From the NCBI GenBank assembly GCA_044507115.1, contig JBIQJZ010000186.1, forward strand, positions 1-7,499: a stretch of 7,499 nucleotides of DNA, in the 5' to 3' direction. The DNA is from Chryseosolibacter sp044507115 (lineage in GTDB: Bacteria > Bacteroidota > Bacteroidia > Cytophagales > Cyclobacteriaceae). Position numbers and translations under genes: made by a program. This document shows positions 1 to 6,360 of this stretch, piece by piece (positions within the stretch are counted from its first letter, which is position 1; each line of letters begins with the position of its first letter). The notes under the pieces were generated by a model. The model was given only the letters and a program-made list of their open reading frames with translations. It was not told the origin of the DNA and made no database searches.

Positions 1-2350
1 GTACTCGATCAACGTGATTCGCGTGATCTGCTTCGTTCGCGCACCGAGTGTTCGGAGCAGAACGTCTTCCTTTATGCGCAGGAATTTACTGTTCGTAACT
101 GCACCAGCGAGAACAATCAAACCGGTAACGATGCTAAAAAGGGCGAGAAACCGAATGATCCACCCGAGTTTGTCAAACATCTCGTTGACAGTAGCCAGGA
201 TCAGGCGCAGGTCGAGCAACGATACGTTCGGAAATTGCATAACCATTGCCTGTTGGAATTTGTTTGCCAGGGCAGGCTCGTCGATACGCGTAGCGGTGAC
301 CCAGATCTGGGGCGCATGTTCAAGCACGCCGGAAGGAAATACAAAAATAAAGTTTGGGGGATCTTTCGGCCAGTCGACTTCGCGAACGCCGCCGACAAAG
401 GCCTTCACAGGAACCCCTTGTACGTCGAACACCAGCGAATCGCCTATCTTGATATCCAGGTCGTCGAGCATCCCTTCAGATATTGTCACCCACACGGAGT
501 CGCGGGATGTTCGCTTGTGCTGCAAGTCGCCTTCTATCAACGTTTCAGAGTNNNNNNNNNNGACGGATAGCCCAGTTGGAAACATTGTCGGTTGTGTCGT
601 TTTGCAACGCTTCGGCCGGACGACCACGCAATTCGCTGATCCGACAAGTCACAATCGGCGTAACCTGGTTGACTTTGAGACTGTGTTCCTCCATCAACTG
701 AATCACGCCATCCTTTTGGGAAGGCTGAATATCAAACATAATGGTATTCGACTGGTTCTCCTGACCGGTAAATTCCACCTGACTGAGCATACTTTGTTCG
801 ATGATATTCAATGTCGAAACAATAAAAGCGCCGAGGCCGATCGATACCATCAGCACACGCGTCTGATTGTTCGGGCGAAAGAGGCTTGATAAAGCGTGGC
901 GCCAGAGGAATCCAGCTCCGTGTGGAAAGTATCTCTTGACCAGGAACAGGAGCACAAACGCCACGAGCGTCAGAAACGCGAGCGCAGTGAGCAAGCCGAG
1001 GAAGAACATGGTACCCGTAAACAGGCTGCGCGCCTGAATGGCGGCGAAGGTGATGGGAAATGCAGCAATCAGTAGAATCACCAGGATGCGCGATCGCGAA
1101 AAAATGCGCGGCGCATCGTAGTCAGAGCGAAGCACGGTTAACGGAGGCACAAACCGAACCGCCATCAGCGGTAGCATCGAAAATAATACCGACACCACAG
1201 CACCGACGGAAAGCCCAAGAAGTACCGACTTCCACGATACACTGAAGCTCATTTCAAAAGGAACGAGATTGCTGATGAACAGCGGTATCAGCTGCTGAAT
1301 AGCGAGACCCAGCATCGAACCGACAACACTGCCGATCAGCCCGAGCACAAAAATCTGTATAAAGAAAATATTAAAGGCCTGCCAACCGCTTGAACCAATA
1401 CATCGAAGCACGGCGACCTCCTCGCGTTTCTCGCGTGCATAAATGTGCACAGAACTCGCAACCCCCATACATCCAAGTATGACTGCGACAAAGGCCAGCA
1501 ACGAGAAGAAGCGATAAATCGAATTAAAGCCACGGCCAAGACCGCGCTTCCGCTCGTCAACTGTGTCGTATGAATATCCGTGACTGCGAACAAGCGACCT
1601 GAACTGGTCGACGATTTGTGTGACACGCTCTTCTGACTCGATCTTGTAGTAGTATTTGTAATTTACCCGGCTGCCGAATTGTACGAGCCCTGTCGAATCA
1701 AGATCTTTTTGCGCGATGTAAACCGACGGCGTGAATGTAGACATGAGACCGCCACCTCCGGCGATACGCGTCACGACGCCCGCAACCCGGAAGACGCTGT
1801 TACCCAGGCGCAGCGAGTCGCCGGAACTCACCTCGTACTGGCTGGCCAGTGTTTCATCCAACATCGCGTAGCCACCTTGCTTTACCTTTTCGTAGGTATC
1901 GGCAGGTAGTGTTTCAATCTTTCCATAGAAGGGGAAGTCGCCTTCGAGCGCAACCAACCTGATCAATCTGGAGTTTTGGCTCTGGGGAAAAAAGACCATG
2001 GACGCCATATTCACCTCCGAGGCTTGCGGGACATCGAGGGAATCAAAGGCAGCCTGGATCTCGGCAGTGTAGGGCTTCTCACCTTCCAGCACGAGGTCCG
2101 CGCCAACAAGTTCGCGCGCATTCGACTCAATATCGCGCTGCAATGAAAAATTAAGCGAGTCCAGCGCTACGACCGCGGCGATCCCGGCGATCAGAGAAGC
2201 CACAAACAGGAAAAGTCGCGAAAAATTGTGTCGCGCATCCCGCCACGCCATTCGCCACACCCACCGATCCGTGAAGAGCGTCTTCGTCCGCCGCTTCAAT
2301 CTGTTAACATATTCAATCACAGTACTCGTGTTACGACATTTACTGATCAC
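1..2350 (-). CDS. YbbP-like ABC transporter permease with two FtsX domains (C-terminal end outside window; interrupted by an N gap)
   Basis: This is the membrane subunit of a MacB/LolE-like ABC transporter, partner of the ATPase upstream; in this class ATP hydrolysis drives movements in the periplasm. From the GTG at 2350, 596 residues read cleanly to the N run. The same protein then resumes from about 549 down to base 1, beginning SETLIEGD, for about 180 more residues without a stop. Membrane segments lie near residues 44-64, 279-300, 326-350, 376-400, 419-440, 447-472 and 496-516, with another after the gap (about 70-140). FtsX coupling motifs are EVAVLRCIGS (311-320) and, after the gap, DVLLRTLGAR. 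The family is usually about 800 residues, so perhaps 50-90 are missing at the left edge. The GTG overlaps the ATPase stop by 11 bases, suggesting translational coupling; GTG at 2320 and ATG at 2254 are alternatives, and the latter would remove part of the conserved N-terminus (RWVWRMAWRD). Substrate unknown. Confidence 0.9.
552..561. other. Assembly gap (10 N) inside the permease gene
   Basis: Ten N bases stand for unsequenced or unresolved DNA. Read literally, the permease frame meets a TGA at 547-545 just past the gap, but the continuing protein is in the frame one base over. The frames join only if the true gap length is a multiple of three. The partial flanking codons are C-N-N after WAIR and N-A-C before SETLIEG. 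These fit the family pattern of Arg then Asp (R-EYR...D-SE). About a dozen residues usually lie between these blocks, so the true gap is probably nearer 30-36 bases than 10. Confidence 0.95.
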
Positions 2351-3062
2351 TCACCGACCGTCGGCTGTGGACCGTCAGCGGTTGCACGACTTCCTCGGCG
2401 ATTTTTCCCCCTTTCATCTTGAGAATGCGCTGAGTAAGCTGTGCGAGCTCGAGATTGTGTGTCACAAGTACCAGTGTCGTCCCCTGCTCCCGGTTCATGC
2501 CGAACAGCAGCTGCTTAACATGATCTGCATTCTCCTCGTCGAGATTCCCCGTGGGCTCATCCGCAAAAAGAATCCTCGGGTTCGTGATGAAAGCGCGCGC
2601 CATTGCTACCCGCTGTTGCTCGCCGCCCGACAATTGCATCGGATAATGATGCGTGCGACTACCTAGCCCGACACGGCCGAGTAATTCCCGGGCTTTTGAC
2701 TCTACATTGCGCTCGCCGCGCAATTCAAGCGGCACCATAACGTTCTCAAGAGCAGTCAGTGTGGACAGGAGCTGAAAATTCTGGAATACAAACCCTACGT
2801 ATTGGTTGCGAATATAGGCCCTATCGTCCTCGTTCATAGCGTTCAACTGAAATCCCATCAGTGAGATTCTACCAGAGGTGGGCGTATCCAAGCCCGCGCA
2901 AAGTCCCAGTAGTGTGGTTTTGCCGCTGCCCGAGGGTCCAATGATTGATAGCGATTGGCCCTGCTCCACGGAAAACGAGATATCATCCAAAACCGTTAGA
3001 TCGTTCTCCGCTGAGCGGTAAGTTTTTGTTAATTTCTCTGCCTGAAGAACAACCTGTGACAT
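2340..3062 (-). CDS. ybbA: YbbA-like ABC transporter ATP-binding protein
   Basis: A 240-residue cytoplasmic ATPase of the LolD/MacB class that powers the permease encoded directly downstream. All nucleotide-binding motifs are intact: Walker A GPSGSGKTT (42-50), Q-loop Gln94 in FVFQNF, signature LSGGEQQR (144-151), Walker B ILFADEP (164-170) with catalytic Glu169, D-loop residues GNLDEE (172-177), and the switch His202 in VTHN. ATG at 3062 (MSQVVLQAEKLTKTY) is preferred: the frame stays open to 3134, but the extra 24 residues resemble no family member and overlap the intergenic region. No clear ribosome-binding site precedes it. It is divergent from the esterase gene as in the E. coli tesA-ybbA-ybbP locus, which is the main reason for naming it YbbA rather than LolD. 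Confidence 0.93.
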   Translation of the reverse strand: MSQVVLQAEKLTKTYRSAENDLTVLDDISFSVEQGQSLSIIGPSGSGKTTLLGLCAGLDTPTSGRISLMGFQLNAMNEDDRAYIRNQYVGFVFQNFQLLSTLTALENVMVPLELRGERNVESKARELLGRVGLGSRTHHYPMQLSGGEQQRVAMARAFITNPRILFADEPTGNLDEENADHVKQLLFGMNREQGTTLVLVTHNLELAQLTQRILKMKGGKIAEEVVQPLTVHSRRSVSDQ

Positions 3063-3129
3063 GGTTTTTGCTTTGAAGCGGATGGAATAGTAAGCGCAAT
3101 AAGCGAAAATTGTGCAGTTTACGTCAGAA

Positions 3130-3144
3130 GTCAAACGTAATTAT
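3130..3144 (+). repeat. Copy 1 of a 15-base element just upstream of a start codon (GTCAAACGTAATTAT)
   Basis: It ends 4 bases before the tesA ATG at 3149 and matches 14 of 15 positions of the element at 6341-6355, which ends 5 bases before another start codon. The central 12 bases AAACGTAATTAT are identical. On the minus strand this copy contains the TACGTTTG box, so a promoter role is possible. The following bases make a small dyad GTAA-TTAT-TTAC (3137-3148). Confidence 0.55.
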
Positions 3145-3162
3145 TTACATGGTCGTAAAAAA
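3132..3162 (-). promoter_or_regulatory. Candidate Bacteroidota-type promoter for the ATPase-permease operon
   Basis: On the minus strand TACGTTTG (3139-3132) matches the Bacteroidota sigma -7 consensus TAnnTTTG exactly. A T-rich stretch (3162-3157) lies about 19 bases upstream, where the TTTG-like -33 element is expected, but it is only a partial match. Transcription would start near 3125, giving a leader of about 60 bases before the ATG at 3062. The -33 region would lie inside the first codons of the divergent esterase gene. This is inferred from consensus only. Confidence 0.35.
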
Positions 3163-3757
3163 CGCTCTGATTATTGTGGTCGCATTGCTGATGCAAGCCT
3201 CATCAACTCCCAAAGTCATCCTTTTCTTCGGAGACAGTCTTACCGCCGGCTACGGATTGGCACCAGAACAAGCCTTCCCCGCGCTTGTGGAAAAACAGTG
3301 CGCTTCAGTCGGCAAACCCTGCAAAGCCATTAACGCGGGTCTCAGCGGTGAAACGTCAGCCGGCGGATTAACGCGCATCGACTGGGTTCTACGCCAGCGA
3401 ATCGACATATTCGTGCTGGAACTCGGCGCGAACGATGGCCTCCGCGGTCTGCCCGTAGATCAGACCGAAAAAAACCTACAGGCGATAATCGATAAGGTCA
3501 AACTCAAATACCCGTCAGCAAAAATCGCGATCGCAGGGATGATGGTGCCTCCAAACATGGGCCCCGAGTACAGCGGCCAGTTTCAACGGATATTTCCTGC
3601 ACTGGCAAAAAAGAACAACGCAACTTTGATCCCCTTCTTGCTCGATGGGGTAGCGGGTTTGGAAAAGCTCAATCTCGGCGATGGAATTCATCCGAATGCG
3701 GACGGTCACAAGATCGTGGCGCGAAATGTTTTCGACGCGATCAAAGGCCTGCTTTAA
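3149..3757 (+). CDS. tesA: TesA-like arylesterase / lysophospholipase (SGNH hydrolase), exported
   Basis: A 202-residue SGNH/GDSL hydrolase expected to cleave ester or thioester bonds of acyl substrates in the periplasm. All four blocks are present: GDSL (28-31) with nucleophile Ser30; block II LSGETS with oxyanion Gly67; block III GAND with Asn95; and block V DGIHPN with Asp178 and His181. The start at 3149 gives a short signal-like N-terminus (MVVKNALIIVVALLMQASS); an upstream TTG at 3110 would only add residues unlike the family. Many Bacteroidota relatives that I recall carry a lipoprotein Cys here, but none is seen, so the protein may be soluble or tethered by an uncleaved segment. No Shine-Dalgarno sequence is visible. 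It is divergent from the ATPase gene, and the sialidase follows 27 bases behind. Family identity is secure; the true substrate is unknown. Confidence 0.93.
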   Translation: MVVKNALIIVVALLMQASSTPKVILFFGDSLTAGYGLAPEQAFPALVEKQCASVGKPCKAINAGLSGETSAGGLTRIDWVLRQRIDIFVLELGANDGLRGLPVDQTEKNLQAIIDKVKLKYPSAKIAIAGMMVPPNMGPEYSGQFQRIFPALAKKNNATLIPFLLDGVAGLEKLNLGDGIHPNADGHKIVARNVFDAIKGLL

Positions 3758-3784
3758 TTCTCAGCGAATTCTAACACCAATGAT

Positions 3785-4942
3785 ATGATGCGAAATTGCT
3801 ATCTGCTGTGCGCGCTACTTCTTACCCCCGTATGTATTTTCAGCCAGACCAAAGTGCCCGTCTTCGTATCCGGTGAGGACGGTCACCAGACCTACCGAAT
3901 ACCCTCGATTATCAGGCTCCCGAATGGTGACCTGCTCGCGATTGCCGAGGGGCGCGTGGATGGCACGGGTGATTTCGGCGACATCAACCTGGTCATGAAA
4001 CGCAGTCGCGATGGAGGCAATTCATGGGGAGACCAAATCGTGCTGGTTGACAACGACCGTTTACAGGCGGGCAATCCCGCGCCCGTCGTGGATCTCCTGG
4101 ATCCTGTATATCCCAACGGACGCATCTTCTTGTTTTACAACACAGGTAACAACCACGAAGGGGAAGTGCGCAAAGGGAATGGGATTCGCGAAGTTTGGTA
4201 TATCACATCCGCAGACAACGGGACCACATGGTCGCAGCCCGTCAATATCACAACACAGGTCCACCGCCCGCAGCACCCGCACTTAAATCCAGAATACAAC
4301 TTTCCCGATGATTGGCGAAGCTACGCGAACACGCCAGGACACGCTGTGCAGTTGACATCGGGACGTTACCGGGGCCGGATATTTGTTGCAGCCAACCATT
4401 CAGCCGGCGACCCCAAGGAACAATCAACCGACTATGCATCGCACGGCTTCTTCACCGATGATCATGGCAAGAGTTTTTCTCTTGGCGCAACGATTGCTGT
4501 TCCAGGCTCCAACGAAGCCACTGCCGCCCAACTCGGCGATGGGTTATTGATGATGAACATGCGCAACCAGCGCGGTGATATCAAGGCACGGATCGTCGCC
4601 ATCAGCAGTGATGGTGGTGCCTCATGGGATACGACCTACTTTGACCACCAGCTTCCAGATCCGGTGTGCGAAGGCGCATTACTTGCTGTCGGCAAGCGAA
4701 ACAAGATCCTGGCGTTCTGCAACGCAGCGGATACACGCAACCGCGACAATCTCACGCTGCGCATTAGCCGAGACGACGGCAAGACGTGGCCCACCGTGCG
4801 AGTAGTTGACAAAGCACCACCGGGCAACGAACGCGATTACACCGCGTACTCAGACATCGTCAGCCTTGGCCGACGCAAAGTCGGCGTGCTGTATGAGCAA
4901 GGAAGTTATTCGAAGATTCTCTTTTCGGCAATCCGGTACTGA
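3785..4942 (+). CDS. Exo-alpha-sialidase (neuraminidase, GH33), exported
   Basis: A 385-residue sialidase that should release terminal sialic acids from glycoconjugates. The first 20 residues (MMRNCYLLCALLLTPVCIFS) form a signal peptide with likely cleavage before Gln21. Family landmarks appear in order: YRIP (37-40) with triad Arg38; EGR then a DFGD segment holding the likely acid/base Asp63; NPAP (97-100); Glu244 in SNEAT; Arg260 in MNMRN; Arg318 or Arg320 before NLTL; Tyr355 in AYSD, the expected nucleophile; and Glu371 in LYE. Asp boxes are SRDGGNSW (74), SADNGTTW (142), a degenerate TDDHGKSF (224), SSDGGASW (274) and SRDDGKTW (328). No extra lectin domain or type IX sorting domain follows, so a periplasmic location is likely. 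ATG at 3785 is followed at once by a second ATG at 3788; neither has a Shine-Dalgarno sequence. The 27-base gap behind tesA suggests co-transcription. No sialic acid catabolism genes are in view. Confidence 0.9.
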   Translation: MMRNCYLLCALLLTPVCIFSQTKVPVFVSGEDGHQTYRIPSIIRLPNGDLLAIAEGRVDGTGDFGDINLVMKRSRDGGNSWGDQIVLVDNDRLQAGNPAPVVDLLDPVYPNGRIFLFYNTGNNHEGEVRKGNGIREVWYITSADNGTTWSQPVNITTQVHRPQHPHLNPEYNFPDDWRSYANTPGHAVQLTSGRYRGRIFVAANHSAGDPKEQSTDYASHGFFTDDHGKSFSLGATIAVPGSNEATAAQLGDGLLMMNMRNQRGDIKARIVAISSDGGASWDTTYFDHQLPDPVCEGALLAVGKRNKILAFCNAADTRNRDNLTLRISRDDGKTWPTVRVVDKAPPGNERDYTAYSDIVSLGRRKVGVLYEQGSYSKILFSAIRY

Positions 4943-4952
4943 TCGAGACCCG

Positions 4953-6188
4953 CTATTCAAACCTCAACGATTCGATCGGATCAAGTTTGGATGCTTTGTG
5001 GGCAGGGTAATACCCCGAAAGAAGGCCGACCACGACACATACGACCATCCCCAGGATCATTTCCTCCCAGGGAACGACAAAGACATCAATCTGCATCAGG
5101 CTGGATAACAGGTTGCCGGTGAGTATCCCGAGGATGATGCCGGCAACCCCTCCGAGGAGGCAAACCACAATCGCTTCGACAACAAACTGCTGGCGAATGC
5201 GCATGCGTGTCGCACCCAGCGCTTTCCGCACACCAATCTCGCGCGTTCGTTCCGTGACTGATACCAACATGATATTCATCAGTGCGATTGAAGCACCAAG
5301 TAGTGTGATGAACCCTATTCCGAAGCCAGCAGCCCGCAAGCCCGACGTGATGCTCTCCAACCGTTGCCCCAGCGTCTCACTCTTCTCGAGCCTGAACGAA
5401 TTCTCGCGACCCGCTTCATCACCACGTATCCTCCGCATCAGCGCTACCGCCTCTCCCATCGCGAAGTCGAGCTGAGCCGGATCACTGATCCCAACTGTCA
5501 GCCGGTACCACAAGCCACGGCCTTTGGCCAGTTGGTTCGCTTTCACAATCGGAATACATACCATGTTATCGAAATTGTTCTCAGCAAGCATTCCCTTTTC
5601 TTTGAGTTTGCCGATGACTTTGAACTTGGCTCCTAAGAATGTGATCTCCTCCCCGACCGGATTTGTGCCGGCGTCAAACAGTGCTGTGTATATCTTGTGC
5701 CCGATTACCGCCACCTGGGTCCCATACTGAATCTCAAGGGGGGAGAACGCGCGTCCATATTCAATATCCAGAGCGTTCAATGAGAAAAACTTATCGTTCG
5801 TCCCCGTTACCAGCGCATTTGGATTGGTCTTCTTCGAAAGGCGTTTTATTTCCGCAATACCGGAAACATTCGCGTTCAGCGAAATAGAACTTGGCACCTC
5901 GTACTGATTGATAAACCGGAAGGCCTCTCCCATCGTCAGACGGGGATACGATTTCTCCGTCACGCCCTGCACATTCGTTCCTCTATTCGTCCTAGAAGTC
6001 ACCTCAAACGTGTTGACTCCGAGCGACGACAAACTCTCTTTCACGGAATGTTCGATGCCATCCACAGTAGTCAACATGCCGACCAGGGCTGTTATCCCGA
6101 TAGCGACAATCAATGCTGTCAGAACCGAGCGCAACAGGTTGGCGCGTATCGAGCGCAAGCCCTCTTTCACATTCTCTAAAAGGTCCAT
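4953..6188 (-). CDS. MacB-type ABC transporter permease (FtsX family), without adjacent ATPase
   Basis: A 411-residue inner-membrane permease with the MacB layout. Membrane segment 1 is at about 19-41, then comes a periplasmic MacB core domain (about 45-275). Segments 2-4 lie near 287-310, 336-360 and 376-396. The cytoplasmic coupling motif ERTREIGVRKALGA (313-326) contacts the ATPase in this family. The C-terminus PAHKASKLDPIESLRFE is typical. Such subunits dimerise with a MacB-like ATPase and usually serve efflux or envelope transport; the substrate cannot be told here. Unlike E. coli MacB there is no fused ATPase domain, and no ATPase or HlyD-type adaptor gene is adjacent: a divergent gene lies upstream and a convergent one downstream. 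The partner may be encoded elsewhere or be shared. ATG at 6188 gives the expected N-terminus (MDLLENVKEGLRSI); no Shine-Dalgarno sequence is seen. Its stop is 10 bases from the sialidase stop. Confidence 0.92.
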   Translation of the reverse strand: MDLLENVKEGLRSIRANLLRSVLTALIVAIGITALVGMLTTVDGIEHSVKESLSSLGVNTFEVTSRTNRGTNVQGVTEKSYPRLTMGEAFRFINQYEVPSSISLNANVSGIAEIKRLSKKTNPNALVTGTNDKFFSLNALDIEYGRAFSPLEIQYGTQVAVIGHKIYTALFDAGTNPVGEEITFLGAKFKVIGKLKEKGMLAENNFDNMVCIPIVKANQLAKGRGLWYRLTVGISDPAQLDFAMGEAVALMRRIRGDEAGRENSFRLEKSETLGQRLESITSGLRAAGFGIGFITLLGASIALMNIMLVSVTERTREIGVRKALGATRMRIRQQFVVEAIVVCLLGGVAGIILGILTGNLLSSLMQIDVFVVPWEEMILGMVVCVVVGLLSGYYPAHKASKLDPIESLRFE

Positions 6189-6306
6189 AATTGGTTTAAC
6201 CCCAAAAAGCGATGATCATGTATACGGAATACACTGAAAAACAGCGGTAATTTATCACAGTTTGGCGCTATTTTTTTTACAAATGAACCAAGAATGAGGT
6301 TTCCTG

Positions 6307-6337
6307 TTCGTAAATGACGCGGGGATCGGTAAATTTG
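6307..6337 (+). promoter_or_regulatory. Candidate Bacteroidota-type promoter for the gene at 6361
   Basis: TAAATTTG at 6330-6337 matches the -7 consensus TAnnTTTG exactly. A weak -33-like TTCG (6307-6310) sits 19 bases upstream, within the normal 17-21 base spacing. Transcription would begin near 6343, leaving a leader of under 20 bases before the ATG at 6361. The call rests on consensus and position only. Confidence 0.42.
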
Positions 6338-6340
6338 CAA

Positions 6341-6355
6341 GTGAAACGTAATTAT
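6341..6355 (+). repeat. Copy 2 of the 15-base start-proximal element (GTGAAACGTAATTAT)
   Basis: It ends 5 bases before the ATG at 6361 and differs from the copy at 3130-3144 at only one position. Here the minus-strand box reads TACGTTTC, one base off the TAnnTTTG consensus. The element lies directly after the candidate forward promoter at 6307-6337, so it would fall in or overlap the short leader of this transcript. Confidence 0.55.
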
Positions 6356-6360
6356 ATCCG

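Noticed and set aside
545..547. TGA that would make the permease a truncated or broken gene
   Set aside because: It appears only because the placeholder is 10 bases long; the conserved protein continues in the neighbouring frame just past the gap.
14..889. Long plus-strand open frame opposite the permease
   Set aside because: It runs through the N gap, reads as Arg/Ser/Thr-rich low-quality protein, and lies opposite a clear FtsX-family protein. It is a shadow frame.
3063..3134. Upstream extension of the ATPase frame to 3134
   Set aside because: The 24 extra residues have no family resemblance and would cover most of the intergenic region; ATG at 3062 gives a normal family N-terminus.
6219..6233. 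Small dyad TGTAT-ACGGA-ATACA as a possible operator
   Set aside because: The arms are only five bases and there is no second copy in the window. It could be an operator upstream of the permease, but one short dyad is too weak to call.
6244..6260. TGTGA half-site on the minus strand resembling a CRP-type site
   Set aside because: The second half is missing at the required spacing, so it is not supported as a CRP/FNR-type site.
6271..6278. Run of eight T as a possible intrinsic terminator
   Set aside because: The bases before it do not form a stable stem, and it lies between two divergent gene starts where a terminator would not be expected.
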